Assembly (NCBI GenBank): GCA_027371755.1
Contig: DAHXLF010000005.1
Location: 1-40,410, forward strand
DNA from: Acidimicrobiales bacterium
GTDB taxonomy: Bacteria > Actinomycetota > Acidimicrobiia > Acidimicrobiales > JABEUL01
Direction: 5' to 3'
Length of the DNA: 40,410 nucleotides
The notes beneath the pieces were generated by a model, which saw only the letters and a list, made by a program, of their open reading frames with translations, was not told the DNA's origin and searched no databases. The position numbers were made by a program, and so were the translations under genes. This document shows, in pieces, positions 17,203 to 26,637 of this stretch (positions are counted from its first letter, which is position 1; each line of letters starts with the position of its first letter).

Positions 17203-18690
17203 CTATAAACCCAAACTAATTGCAGTTTCAAGTACACTTGCGGCAACTGGGCCCGCTATTTGATCTCCGGTAGTATCTGTACCTATTCCCGGGTAGTACG
17301 GAACTACGGCAGCTACGGCAACCAAAGGTTTTGAGGTTCCATTATTGGGACCAAAGGTCACCAACCAGTTGTTGGATCCCGCACCCGCAACAGTCTGTGC
17401 GGTACCTGTTTTGGCGGCAATTTGTTGACTCGACGGGAACCCCAAATTGTTGGCAGTTCCCTGGGGTCCCGAGACTACTAGTTCCATATCTTTCGTAACT
17501 GATTTTGCCGTAGATGGACTGGTTGCAAATTTATATGGTTTGGGAACGTAAGTCTGAACCGTTTGACCAAACGAATCAACCACTTTGCTCATCAAATGAG
17601 GAGTCATAATTACCCCGCCGTTTGCCACTCCTGCGACGACCATTGCCATCTGCAGGCAAGAAGCCTGGACGTTTCCCTGTCCGATTGCGGAATATGCCAA
17701 AAACGGAAGTTGGTTTGCGAAGCTGGCCGCAGAAGGAAAGTTTGATGCTACGGCACCGGTTAAATCGATTGGAGGAACTTGATCAAACCCGAATGCGAGT
17801 GCCTCATTTGACAAATTTTGAGCACCGAGTGCCAATCCGATCTGAGCATAACCCGTGTCACATGAAACCTCCAACAGCACGGGCATAGTTCCTCCACAAC
17901 TTTCGTATGCGTAGTTATGTAACGTGTTACTGGTGTCAGGAAGCGAGATTTGCGTGACGTAAGGGTAGTAATGAGTTGCGATACTAGGATTATCCTGGTA
18001 AACCGCCGACGATGTAACTACCTTAAATGTAGAACCAGGAGCAAATCTTTGCTGGTATGCCTCAGACAGAAGCGGAGTACTCAGAGATGTGGGGTTAAGT
18101 GCCTGATAGGCAGCCTGTTCGGCGTGAATGCTGTGTTGAGCCAAAAGGTTCGGGTTAAATGTCGGCTTCCCGTACATAGCCAAAATATCGCCGTTAGATG
18201 GGTCTATGGCCACAACGGCGCCATACTTATACTTTGCCAATGCCTGTTGAGCAACACGTTGCAGCTGTAAATTTAAAGTAGTGACTATATTGTCGGTTGT
18301 CGGTCCCGTCGTAAGAAGGCCATGCAGAGAACTGGCAGGCTGGTTGTGGGTAGTCAATATCGAGTCGTAATAATTTTCCAATCCCGAAGTCCCATAATAA
18401 ATTGAATCGTAACCTGTGATATCTTCCGTAAGCGAACTCAACGGGTATTCACGCTGATATTTGTAAACATCTTTAACGGGAACCGATTCGGCCAGTACCG
18501 TACCGTCGGAAGCTAAAATTTCACCCCGCGGCAGATATACCTGTTTTGAAACTTTCTGTAAATTATATTTTGAATCCAACAAACTGGATGCGCTTTTATA
18601 TTGCAAATTATTTAATTGCAAAAACAAAATGCCAAAACATACGACAAAGACAATAGCGATAATATGTAATCGTTTGTCGAGCACCTTCAA
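17203..18690 (-). CDS. pbpA: Class B penicillin-binding protein (PbpA type)
   Basis: A 495-residue transpeptidase with one N-terminal membrane helix (about 9-26), a dimerisation/linker region starting at LPRGEILASDG, and a C-terminal transpeptidase domain. The SxxK motif is S220-TFK223 (APGSTFKVV) and the KTG motif is K427-TG (AAKTGTAQ). The middle SxN motif reads S276-C-D278 (EVSCDTGYAQ), with Asp (codon GAC) where Asn is usual; the rest of the site looks intact. It crosslinks peptidoglycan outside the membrane and would normally pair with a SEDS glycosyltransferase (RodA), which is missing from this cluster. The start is a TTG with AAAGGA about 10 nt upstream; a GTG two codons later is an alternative. 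It lies 118 bp after pstP. Confidence 0.93.
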   Translation of the reverse strand: MKVLDKRLHIIAIVFVVCFGILFLQLNNLQYKSASSLLDSKYNLQKVSKQVYLPRGEILASDGTVLAESVPVKDVYKYQREYPLSSLTEDITGYDSIYYGTSGLENYYDSILTTHNQPASSLHGLLTTGPTTDNIVTTLNLQLQRVAQQALAKYKYGAVVAIDPSNGDILAMYGKPTFNPNLLAQHSIHAEQAAYQALNPTSLSTPLLSEAYQQRFAPGSTFKVVTSSAVYQDNPSIATHYYPYVTQISLPDTSNTLHNYAYESCGGTMPVLLEVSCDTGYAQIGLALGAQNLSNEALAFGFDQVPPIDLTGAVASNFPSAASFANQLPFLAYSAIGQGNVQASCLQMAMVVAGVANGGVIMTPHLMSKVVDSFGQTVQTYVPKPYKFATSPSTAKSVTKDMELVVSGPQGTANNLGFPSSQQIAAKTGTAQTVAGAGSNNWLVTFGPNNGTSKPLVAVAAVVPYYPGIGTDTTGDQIAGPVAASVLETAISLGL

Positions 18691-18808
18691 ACCACCATCC
18701 TTTTTCTACTTAATTCAGGCACGTTTAGCTTCGAAAATAACCTATTTACAAAGGCGGTTTTGAGATTACAAACTTGCTGTAAGTACGATGAAGACATTAA
18801 TAAAAACC

Positions 18809-20296
18809 TCATGTTGTTTGCGTCAATAGTTGCGTAAAAGGAATTGTTGTAGTGGTTGTATTCTGACCGAGACCCATCTTTTTTTCCTGAGCCTTTAAAT
18901 CATTTATCAATTGATAAGCTCCGTTCAGTGAAGATACTTCAACACCTTTTTGTAACGCAGTTGCCTGATTCGGCAATACATCATATTTAGTAAGGTTAGT
19001 CGTCGATACCAATTTAGGTTTGAAAAAATATTGACCTCCAGGGCGCCCATGGTAAACGGCTATATTGTTTCCACTTAAGCCAACATAGTATGAATTATCC
19101 GCGAACCATCTGATTGCCCCATAAACGCTCAGGGAAACTGCGACCATTAAAGCTATAAAAACTATAGTTCTGAAAGTCAAAAAAGGCACTCTAGTGTCAA
19201 TCTGGTCGGACTCGTCATACTCATCGGAGAGATCATAAATCAGTGTTCCCTTAAGCTTTATCTTGACTTGCTTAGATTTTGTTTTTAAAACTACGGATTC
19301 TTCTGGTTCACCCACCGGAATTAAAGGCAAGCTCTCGTTGTCAGTTATCGTGGCCATATTTTCGTTAAAAGCGGGAAAGTCCAACAAAGTAGCTTCGTCA
19401 GTGCTATCTTGGGTCAAAAATTGCGCTGAAGTCGTATTCAGTTCGGCCGATGACGCTGCATCAGACTGGTAGCTGTCACCAAATGTTCCCAAGCTGGAAT
19501 CAATTTGTTCATCGGCGCCAGCGGTAACTGGTAGAATATCGTCAGCCAAAGATTCACTTTTTACATCAAGTGAAGAGGCAGCATCTTTAATTTTTATAAT
19601 TACCGTCGTAATGTTGTCCTTGCCTCCATGAGCTTTTGCGAGCCTGACAAGATCTTCGGCCTTTTGTTGGGCGATATGATCCGAAGCCAAAAGCGTTACA
19701 ATTTCATTTTCTGAAAGCTCGTTAGACAGTCCGTCTGAGCACAGCAATATAATATCGCCACTTTCAAGATTAACTTTAAAAGAGTCCACAAGAATATTGG
19801 GCTCAACTCCCAAAGCACGAGTAAGCGTGTGACGCCGTTTGTCAACTTGCGCCTGAGTCTCAGTTAACTTACCCTGACGAACCAACTCTTCGACAACTGT
19901 GTGATCTTCGGTAAGCTGGCTGAGCTCCCCTTCTCGTAAGATATAAGCCCTTGAATCACCTACATGGCTCAGATACAGTGTCAATTGATCCGAACTTTCG
20001 GTTAAAGTTCCGGCAGTTAGAGTCGTTCCCATACCTCTTAAGGACGGATCGTCCATCCCTTTAGTCCACACGGCTAAATTCGCGCCTCGAATGGCAGCTG
20101 CCAACCCTTTGCCCGTGGGGTCAGTCTTGAAAGACTTTAAAAGTTCTTCTAGTGCCAATTCGGCTGCAACTTCTCCGCCCACGTGACCGCCCATACCGTC
20201 GGCCACGGCAAATAATCGACTAGTTGCCAAAGCTCTGTCTTGATTTATCTCTCTGACTTTACCTGCGTCGGTATAAGCACCGATATCAATTTCCAC
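18809..20296 (-). CDS. pstP: PP2C-type Ser/Thr protein phosphatase PstP
   Basis: A 495-residue membrane phosphatase. The N-terminal PP2C domain (about 1-235) has the metal-binding motifs REINQDRA, VADGMGGHVGGEVAA, LSHVGDSRAY, LLCSDGLSNEL and GKDNITTVI. An acidic Ser/Thr-rich linker of about 110 residues leads to a membrane helix (about FRTIVFIALMVAVSLSVYGAI) and an outside domain of about 100 residues. It removes phosphates placed by PknB on wall-growth proteins. The GTG start overlaps the TAG stop of fhaB by one base, so translation is probably coupled. rodA, expected between pstP and pbpA, is absent; only 118 bp separate them. Confidence 0.95.
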   Translation of the reverse strand: MEIDIGAYTDAGKVREINQDRALATSRLFAVADGMGGHVGGEVAAELALEELLKSFKTDPTGKGLAAAIRGANLAVWTKGMDDPSLRGMGTTLTAGTLTESSDQLTLYLSHVGDSRAYILREGELSQLTEDHTVVEELVRQGKLTETQAQVDKRRHTLTRALGVEPNILVDSFKVNLESGDIILLCSDGLSNELSENEIVTLLASDHIAQQKAEDLVRLAKAHGGKDNITTVIIKIKDAASSLDVKSESLADDILPVTAGADEQIDSSLGTFGDSYQSDAASSAELNTTSAQFLTQDSTDEATLLDFPAFNENMATITDNESLPLIPVGEPEESVVLKTKSKQVKIKLKGTLIYDLSDEYDESDQIDTRVPFLTFRTIVFIALMVAVSLSVYGAIRWFADNSYYVGLSGNNIAVYHGRPGGQYFFKPKLVSTTNLTKYDVLPNQATALQKGVEVSSLNGAYQLINDLKAQEKKMGLGQNTTTTTIPFTQLLTQTT

Positions 20297-20751
20297 TACC
20301 TGTAAACCTCAAAAACAGTATTACCTACCTGAACAATATCTCCTCGTTCTATACTCGTAGGTCTTGAAACCTCTTTTTCATTCACAAAAGTGCCGTTAGT
20401 TGACTGCAAATCCTCGATCCACAATTTATCATCTTTTACAAATATTCGTGCATGCACGGACGAAGAAAAATCGTCAAAATCAATCGGTATCGTGCATGTA
20501 TTTGCCCTACCGATAGTCGCATTATCTACAATTTCAAAACTAGTACCGGCTAAATCTTCTGGATCTATAATTCTTAATTTTAGCGGAGCCAATCTAGAGC
20601 CCGAAGCTCTATTTAACCGATCGGCGGCTTCTTCCAATGCCTTACGCTGTTGCCTAACTTCTACCCAAACGGCTCTAATCGCACGAATAAAAAATATCCA
20701 AAGCAGCGCCAAGAAAATCCATGTAAGTACCTGTATCAACGAATGCGACAT
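20296..20751 (-). CDS. fhaB: FHA-domain membrane protein FhaB (FipA)
   Basis: A 151-residue protein with an N-terminal membrane helix (LIQVLTWIFLALLWIFFI), a short coiled linker and a C-terminal FHA domain (about 75-150). The phosphothreonine-binding elements are visible: ATIGRANTC, SSSVHARIFV and LQSTNGTFVN. FhaB proteins bind phosphorylated partners of PknA/PknB such as division proteins. It overlaps pstP by one base and follows fhaA by 18 bp in the same leftward operon. Confidence 0.93.
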   Translation of the reverse strand: MSHSLIQVLTWIFLALLWIFFIRAIRAVWVEVRQQRKALEEAADRLNRASGSRLAPLKLRIIDPEDLAGTSFEIVDNATIGRANTCTIPIDFDDFSSSVHARIFVKDDKLWIEDLQSTNGTFVNEKEVSRPTSIERGDIVQVGNTVFEVYR

Positions 20752-20769
20752 GAAATTGATTGCCCTAAA

Positions 20770-21426
20770 CTATAAAACCTGAAAATAAAATGAGATCGAT
20801 CCTATCGTAATTTCATCCCCGTCATTCAATCTCTGCCTAGTAATGAGAGCTCCATTAACTCGTGTTCCGTTCGTAGATCCCAAATCTAAAATCACAACAT
20901 CATTGCCCGCTCTGTGAAATTCCGCATGCCGTCTGGATGCCTTTGTATCGCTTATAACGATATCACACTCGGGTAACCGACCAATCACCAACGGAGCATT
21001 TGCAATAATATATCGAGTACCATCAGGTCCGACCAGCGAAGCTCCGGGAAGTCCGTCCTTGTTGGCCAGCACTTCAGAGTCTATATAAAACCGGGAACTC
21101 GTCAGCTCCTCATCGACATCCATATCGATTCTAACCGTACCGACGAACAGATATCGTTCTTGACGGGCATGCTTTCTGGCCGTTTCAACAAGGTCTCTAA
21201 TCAAAGCGGCTTGAAAAGAGCTAAAACGACTTGCGTCATCCGGCGATAGCTTAATAACATACACGTTGGGCACGATAACTCCGTTAGGAGCCACCTGCCT
21301 TTTTAAATCCATCTCACGCGTTAACTTGCGTCCTATTTCAACAGGCTGGAGCCCGCCTTTAAAGACTTTTGCAAAGGTGCCCTCTACCAAGCCCTCTAAT
21401 TTTTTTTCAAATTGGAACAGTCCCAT
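20770..21426 (-). CDS. fhaA: FHA-domain protein FhaA with N-terminal DUF3662 domain
   Basis: 218 residues from the chosen start. The conserved FhaA N terminus is MGLFQFEKKLEGLVEGTFAKVFKG, so the true start is the ATG at 21426, with TAGGAT just upstream, and not the earlier ATG of the ORF track at 21477. The N-terminal domain of about 120 residues (DUF3662) is joined by a short linker to a C-terminal FHA domain (PLVIGRLPECDI, KASRRHAEFHR, LGSTNGTRVNG). The protein is much shorter than mycobacterial FhaA, which has a long linker. In mycobacteria FhaA binds phosphorylated MviN and regulates lipid II flipping. It is the first gene of the leftward wall-growth operon and diverges from the tRNA-Leu gene. 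Confidence 0.93.
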   Translation of the reverse strand: MGLFQFEKKLEGLVEGTFAKVFKGGLQPVEIGRKLTREMDLKRQVAPNGVIVPNVYVIKLSPDDASRFSSFQAALIRDLVETARKHARQERYLFVGTVRIDMDVDEELTSSRFYIDSEVLANKDGLPGASLVGPDGTRYIIANAPLVIGRLPECDIVISDTKASRRHAEFHRAGNDVVILDLGSTNGTRVNGALITRQRLNDGDEITIGSISFYFQVL

Positions 21427-21488
21427 AAATATCCTAGATAACAATTTTAGATTGCAAACGATTGCCATAAGGTCCAAAAGAAAACTTT

Positions 21489-21517
21489 TTTACAGTATTT
21501 AAATTTTAAGCTAAAGT
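21489..21517 (+). promoter_or_regulatory. Putative tRNA-Leu promoter
   Basis: TTTACA (21489-21494), a 17-bp spacer and TAAAGT (21512-21517) place the transcription start about 6 nt before the mature tRNA end. Confidence 0.5.
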
Positions 21518-21529
21518 ATTTAATGGTTC

Positions 21530-21613
21530 GGGCGAGTGGCGGAATTGGTAGACGCGCAGGATTCAGGTTCCTGTGAAGGCAACTTTGTGGGGGTTCAAGT
21601 CCCCCCTCGCCCA
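21530..21613 (+). tRNA. tRNA-Leu (anticodon CAG)
   Basis: The cloverleaf is complete: acceptor GGGCGAG pairs with CTCGCCC (21606-21612), discriminator A21613. The anticodon stem is CAGGA/TCCTG with loop TTCAGGT, giving anticodon CAG at 21564-21566. A long variable arm follows, then a GGGGG/CCCCC T-stem with TTCAAGT loop. CCA is not encoded. It reads codon CUG. The position beside fhaA matches the tRNA-Leu next to fhaA in mycobacteria. Confidence 0.97.
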
Positions 21614-21819
21614 CTCTTAAATCATCAACTAAATTCAGAAACACTTCGGCTAACGGGCGCAGACAAATTCAATTTTAAAAAAATACACCGCGGATTCCAA
21701 TACCGATTTTCACAATTTTGCAACTTAAGGATTCATAATTTACAAAATAGAGCCGTATTCGCGGTATCCGCACACATGCACTGGGTGCCCAAATTTCCGA
21801 ATTTCGACAATAGCTCTTT

Positions 21820-22266
21820 TTATTTTTCCAAAATCTCCTTTAAGTTGGTAATAGCATTGCCACCAGCGGCTGCTATCACCAAAGCCAAGGTTGCCGGAGT
21901 CGCCGTCGCCTGATAGCTTACGAGACACGAATTCTCACTTATGTCATATACGTCAATCGTGGATTTGTGGTCTACAACCAGCGGTATTATTAAGGAATAC
22001 TCGAATCTCATCACAGTCGGATCGTTTGTTACTATAACTTCCGGAAAAATCATTCCCGCTGCTGTTTCAATTTGTCTTTTGTTCCCTTCGACAGAAACCG
22101 AAACAATTCCGGGGAACCATTCGGTTAATCTTATCGGCTGACCGATATAATCCCAAGCCTCTTTAGCGGGTCTGTAAATAACGACATGACGCCTCACGTT
22201 AGCTACGGTTGGGAACGGAAGCTCCAGAACATTCAAAGTTTCAACGGTATGCAAATTTTCATTCAT
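21820..22266 (-). CDS. SRPBCC-fold (polyketide cyclase/CoxG-like) protein
   Basis: A 148-residue protein with the START-like SRPBCC pattern: a first strand (VRRHVVIYRPAKEAWDYI), then LTEWFPGIVSVSVEG, alternating strands (TVMRFEYSLIIPLVVDHKSTIDVYDI) and a C-terminal helix (GGNAITNLKEILEK). These proteins bind small hydrophobic ligands in a deep cavity; the ligand cannot be guessed. It is a single gene facing the tRNA. No Shine-Dalgarno is clear before the ATG. Confidence 0.75.
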   Translation of the reverse strand: MNENLHTVETLNVLELPFPTVANVRRHVVIYRPAKEAWDYIGQPIRLTEWFPGIVSVSVEGNKRQIETAAGMIFPEVIVTNDPTVMRFEYSLIIPLVVDHKSTIDVYDISENSCLVSYQATATPATLALVIAAAGGNAITNLKEILEK

Positions 22267-22983
22267 TCTTTTACACTTTGATTGTCAAACTATTACCAAT
22301 ATCCGTCAGCAGACCGTGGTCGGAATTTCTAATCGAAACAATGAGACGCATTGGTTTACTTAATAACTTATCAATAAAGAAGCCATAATTGCAAAACAGT
22401 CATGATTTTCTTGTGAAAAACAGGATTGTGTCAAAAAAGAACTAACCTCATTGCGATATCAGTTGCGGCTAAAAGACGTCAATAATAACAAAAACCTTTT
22501 ATTAATTTAAAAAACTTATGCGAACATACACCATTGAAGACAGCGATGGGGACAGCGACTTTAAGAATTTTAGAGATCCTATAGTCAATAAACTTTCTGA
22601 CTTATGAGCCAATAAGTATTTCAAATACAAGCTAAGTCTCTTGACATTATTAAATCTGTTGCAACATATACAAAATTATGGATTAAAATATACGTGTCCT
22701 TGCTATTTGCTTAAGAACACAAACTTAATTCGGAACACCAGTCGGCAAAACATAAAAATGCAGGCTTAAGATTTAAGTAGTTTGCTAACTTATTTTTCAT
22801 TTTCGCAAAAAAACCACCAACCAAACATTGGATGTTTTGCAACGTCAATGTGGAAATATTGCGAATTTATATCAACGAATCCTATTTCGATAGAGTTAAG
22901 GCCTATAGAGCAAAGTCGATACAAAATCAGACAAAAAATCCTATGTTCAAATAGAACAACAAAGAAATTAAATTTATCAAAAT
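22267..22983. other. 717-bp non-coding gap upstream of typA
   Basis: A divergent gap between the SRPBCC gene and typA. The 78-codon plus frame at 22782 runs into typA out of frame and lacks a ribosome site. No RNA gene, repeat or strong hairpin is recognised. Confidence 0.5.
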
Positions 22984-24810
22984 ATGAAAACCGAATTAAC
23001 CACCCGAAACGAACTTAGAAACATTGCAATCGTGGCACATGTCGATCACGGAAAAACTACGCTGGTCGACAAAATGCTAATGCAGACTGGATCCATCTCG
23101 AATCGAGGCGAGGTCAAAGACAGGGTTATGGATTCCAACGACCTGGAAAAAGAAAAAGGGATCACCATACTTGCCAAACATACCTCAGTAGTTTATAATG
23201 ACACTGTAATAACAATAGTAGACACGCCCGGGCATGCCGACTTTGGAGGGGAAGTAGAACGGAGCCTTACGATGGTGGACGGGGTCTTACTGTTGGTTGA
23301 TGCCTCCGAAGGGCCCTTGCCTCAAACCCGATATGTTTTGCGAAAAGCACTTAAACTTCGCCTCCCGGTTATAGTAGTAATAAACAAAGTTGACAGGGAA
23401 GATTCCAGAATTGACGAAGTAATAACCGAAATAGAGGAGTTGTTCTTAGATTTGGACGCCGATGAAGACCAGATCCTCTTTCCTATCTTGTTTGCAAGTG
23501 CCAAAAATGGCTGGTGCTCAAATCAAAAAGGAGAGACAGGAACCGACTTAAGCCCTCTATTTGAAGAAATCTTGTCTACAATACCACCGCCCTCCTATGA
23601 GCCCGATAAAAAGTTCCAGGCACTTGTAACTAATCTGGACGCATCCTTATACCTCGGAAGGCTTGCGCTAGTCAGAGTTAAAAATGGTTATGTAAAAAAG
23701 GGTCAAACGGTAATGTGGATAAAGCTGGACGGTTCGTCTGAATCGGTAAAAATCTCAGAGCTTTATACGACGAAAGGTCTTGAACGAGTCTCGTGTGACG
23801 CCGTAGGACCCGGAGAGATTGCCGCCGTAGCGGGAATCGATCAGATCACAATTGGCGAAACTTTGACCGACGCCGATTTTCCCGAAAGACTTCCGGTAAT
23901 TACGGTTGACGAACCTTCGCTTGCAATGACTTTGGGTATAAACACATCTCCTTTTTCCGGAAGAGAAGGAACTAAACTTACTTCGCGAATCCTAAAGGAC
24001 CGATTAGATCAAGAAACCATAGGCAACGTATCCATCCAAGTTCGCAGCACCGAAAAACCAGAAACATATGAAGTATTGGGCAGAGGCGAACTTCAGCTTG
24101 CCGTTTTAATAGAAACCATGCGAAGAGAAGGATTTGAACTGACAGTAGGGAAACCAAAGGTCATAACCAAAGAGATCGACGGTAAAACATTCGAACCCTT
24201 TGAACGCGTTACCGTGGATATTCCCGAAGATTATTTGGGAATTGTAACCCAACTGCTTGCATTGAGAAAAGGTACTCTTAACGAAATGGTTAATCACGGT
24301 TCTGGTTGGATCAGACTAGACTATCGAATCCCCGCAAGAGGCCTAATCGGATTGAGAAACGAATTCCTAACTGAAACCCGAGGAACCGGTGTATTAAATC
24401 ATATATACGACGGTTACGATGAATACGCCGGAGACTTAAAGCTGAAACGTAACGGAAGTCTTATTGCAGACAGGCAAGGATCGACCACATCCTATGCCCT
24501 AACATCCTTGCAGGAAAGAGGAGTTCTCTTTGTTGCACCGGGTACGGAAGTTTACGAAGGAATGGTTGTCGGTGAAAACTCTCGAACCGACTCTATGGAC
24601 GTAAACCCGACCAAAGAAAAGAAGTTAACAAACATGCGTTCATCAACATCAGAAGTTTTCGAAAAACTTACACCGGCAAAAATACTGAATCTGGAACAAG
24701 CTCTGGAATTTATCACCGAAGATGAGTGTGTCGAAGTAACGCCAAAAAATACCAGGATAAGGAAGGTCGTTTTGGCAGCTCAGTCCAGAGCAAAAACCAG
24801 AACCCGGTAA
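22984..24810 (+). CDS. typA: Ribosome-associated GTPase TypA/BipA
   Basis: A 608-residue translational GTPase of normal length. The G motifs are intact: [10 protein letters not shown], the switch I region [17 protein letters not shown] and NKVDR. An EF-Tu-like beta domain, an EF-G-type domain III/V pair ([48 protein letters not shown]) and the BipA-specific C-terminal domain ([22 protein letters not shown]) follow. It acts on the ribosome in subunit assembly and stress or cold adaptation. The ATG has no Shine-Dalgarno; the frame is fixed by the conserved [13 protein letters not shown] near the N terminus. Confidence 0.97.
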   Translation: MKTELTTRNELRNIAIVAHVDHGKTTLVDKMLMQTGSISNRGEVKDRVMDSNDLEKEKGITILAKHTSVVYNDTVITIVDTPGHADFGGEVERSLTMVDGVLLLVDASEGPLPQTRYVLRKALKLRLPVIVVINKVDREDSRIDEVITEIEELFLDLDADEDQILFPILFASAKNGWCSNQKGETGTDLSPLFEEILSTIPPPSYEPDKKFQALVTNLDASLYLGRLALVRVKNGYVKKGQTVMWIKLDGSSESVKISELYTTKGLERVSCDAVGPGEIAAVAGIDQITIGETLTDADFPERLPVITVDEPSLAMTLGINTSPFSGREGTKLTSRILKDRLDQETIGNVSIQVRSTEKPETYEVLGRGELQLAVLIETMRREGFELTVGKPKVITKEIDGKTFEPFERVTVDIPEDYLGIVTQLLALRKGTLNEMVNHGSGWIRLDYRIPARGLIGLRNEFLTETRGTGVLNHIYDGYDEYAGDLKLKRNGSLIADRQGSTTSYALTSLQERGVLFVAPGTEVYEGMVVGENSRTDSMDVNPTKEKKLTNMRSSTSEVFEKLTPAKILNLEQALEFITEDECVEVTPKNTRIRKVVLAAQSRAKTRTR

Positions 24811-24884
24811 ACTACCTACGGTTTGATTTAAGCACCGAATAAAAGGTTTTACAGACAAGCTAATTCTCGCAAAAGATAAATATA

Positions 24885-24913
24885 TTGTGAAAAATCAAAA
24901 TTTAGGTTAAGAT
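24885..24913 (+). promoter_or_regulatory. Putative promoter of the MgtE-like gene
   Basis: TTGTGA (24885-24890), a 17-bp spacer and TAAGAT (24908-24913). Transcription would start about 24920, leaving only about 8 nt before the ATG at 24928 and no Shine-Dalgarno, so the mRNA is nearly leaderless. Confidence 0.5.
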
Positions 24914-24927
24914 ATTAGTGATAACCG

Positions 24928-26250
24928 ATGAGTAATGAAACTGAAGACTTTGACGAAACGTCATCATATTCTCTCAAGGGTCTGATTGATCTTCCGATAA
25001 TATGCGGTAGCGAATCAGCTCTTGAACAGCAAGATCACATACGTGATGATCAAATAGTAGGCAAAGTTATAGACATGGTAGCTCGCTTCGACGAAGAAAG
25101 CTATCCGCCGGTAACCGGACTCTTAATGATTTCTCACGGATCCGAATTTTTTATACCCATAAGGTACGTTCTCCAAATAAAACCCACCAAAATTGTTCTG
25201 GCTCCAAACAGTCCGACCAATTACGAACCGTTTCTAAGGAGACCGATGGAAGCCTTACTGGCTCGAGATATTTTAAATCATAAATTAATTCACATAAGCA
25301 AGCAACACCACCCAAGCTTAGTTAAAGCCGATGATTTCCAAATAACTCAATTGGACAGCAGTTGGTCTCTCACTTCATTGATGCAGCTTCGACAGGGAAA
25401 AATAAAGTCTATATTTAAGCGAAAACAGCCCGAAGTACACCTGCACCACAAAATAGATTTTTTAAATGTGGAACCGTTTATGAGTCACGTGCCGACCTCA
25501 AAACTAAGACTTCGACACAATAAATTGGCCGAGATTCATCCAAGTGAACTTGCAGATTTACTTGAATCAGCTAATCCAGCTGAATCAGAGGAAATTCTCG
25601 ATGCCGTAGGAGAAAACGAAGAACTTGAAGCCGACGTAATTGAGGAGCTGGAAGACGACCACCAAGTTCACATTGTATCAAAACGGTCAAACGAAGAGAT
25701 TGCCGAACTGCTTTCAAATATGGAACCCGATGACGCCGCAGATCTCATTGCCGAGTTGACGCAGGAAAGACGGGAACCGGTACTTCGACTGATACCCTTT
25801 CAAAAGCAGCAAGATCTACGAAAGCTGTTAGGATATAATTCAGAGACCGCAGGCGGTTTAATGAATTCCGAGATCATCAAAGTAAATCCCGAAATAACTG
25901 TCGATAGAGTGTTACAAGAGTTAAAACACTTTAAATTAAATCCTACACTTATGGACACGGTATTCGTCGTAGACGACAACAACGTACTTTTAGGATACAT
26001 ACGAACGGCCGAATTGATTAAGTTAAATTTTGAAAACCTAGTTAAAGACGTGTTTCACAACGACGTTCCGACCATACAAACCGGTGCTGACTTTCCTGAG
26101 ATTGTAACGTTGATGAGTGATTTCAATCTTTACTCACTAGCCGTCGTGGACGATGAAAACCGATTGATGGGAGCGATAACAGTCGACGATATTCTTGAAA
26201 AATTGGTGCCAGAAAATTGGCGAAAACGAGCTTTGGTTGACCGTAATTAA
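24928..26250 (+). CDS. Soluble MgtE-type regulatory protein (PRC-like, MgtE_N, two CBS) without a channel domain
   Basis: 440 residues, none of them membrane-spanning. Residues about 40-150 resemble the PRC-barrel-like region of actinobacterial MgtE relatives (ALLARDILNHKLIHISK). Residues about 200-300 form an MgtE N domain of helical repeats (LAEIHPSELADLLESANP; LLSNMEPDDAADLIAEL) ending in the family hallmark LLGYNSETAGGLMNSEI (300-316). Two CBS domains follow (about 312-370 and 375-428), ending at VDDILEKLVPENWRKR. In MgtE channels this N/CBS part binds Mg2+ and closes the pore; the five-helix pore domain is missing here because the protein simply stops, with no frameshift in sight. The next gene on the same strand is an Nramp-like transporter, so I infer that this protein is a cytosolic Mg2+ or nucleotide sensor for that transporter. 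Confidence 0.88.
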   Translation: MSNETEDFDETSSYSLKGLIDLPIICGSESALEQQDHIRDDQIVGKVIDMVARFDEESYPPVTGLLMISHGSEFFIPIRYVLQIKPTKIVLAPNSPTNYEPFLRRPMEALLARDILNHKLIHISKQHHPSLVKADDFQITQLDSSWSLTSLMQLRQGKIKSIFKRKQPEVHLHHKIDFLNVEPFMSHVPTSKLRLRHNKLAEIHPSELADLLESANPAESEEILDAVGENEELEADVIEELEDDHQVHIVSKRSNEEIAELLSNMEPDDAADLIAELTQERREPVLRLIPFQKQQDLRKLLGYNSETAGGLMNSEIIKVNPEITVDRVLQELKHFKLNPTLMDTVFVVDDNNVLLGYIRTAELIKLNFENLVKDVFHNDVPTIQTGADFPEIVTLMSDFNLYSLAVVDDENRLMGAITVDDILEKLVPENWRKRALVDRN

Positions 26251-26637
26251 ATTTAACGTGCCGTTTTTCGTCACAATAACCGCTTTATCGTCGAAGTTAT
26301 AAATTATCGGTGGCATAACTATCAATTCTGATCTGATATAATTATAGATAGTTGCCAATAAATACTGGCTAAATTGCATATCGCGACCAATTCATCGGCC
26401 AAGATAAAATAAAATTGCGACCAATATTGTAGATAAGTCGATTTAGACAATAAAAAACAGGTTTTTTTGAAATTTGAATCGCCTAAACAATGGGCAGGTT
26501 GGGTACGACAATAGATAACTGCGACAAATAACCGACTTTCGATAGTGACTGAGTTATTAATTTATGTGGTTATTAATTTATGTGGTAATAATGCAAATTT
26601 AGAATTAGTAAAGTAACCGTTGTGAAGAATTTTATAG
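26251..26637. other. 387-bp gap between the MgtE-like gene and the Nramp leader
   Basis: Non-coding and AT-rich, with the 16-bp tandem duplication at 26554-26585. The Nramp transcript may start here, but no convincing -35/-10 pair is seen. Read-through from the MgtE-like gene is also possible. Confidence 0.5.
26554..26585. repeat. Perfect tandem duplication, 16 bp x 2
   Basis: TTATTAATTTATGTGG is present at 26554-26569 and 26570-26585, about 55 bp upstream of the Nramp leader peptide's ribosome site. Confidence 0.93.

Noticed and set aside
22267-22300. TTGACA upstream of the SRPBCC gene as a -35 box
   Set aside because: It lies only 18 nt before the ATG, leaving no room for a -10 and a start site upstream of the gene.
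22782-23018. 78-codon frame upstream of and overlapping typA
   Set aside because: It runs out of frame into typA, has no ribosome site and biased AT-rich composition.
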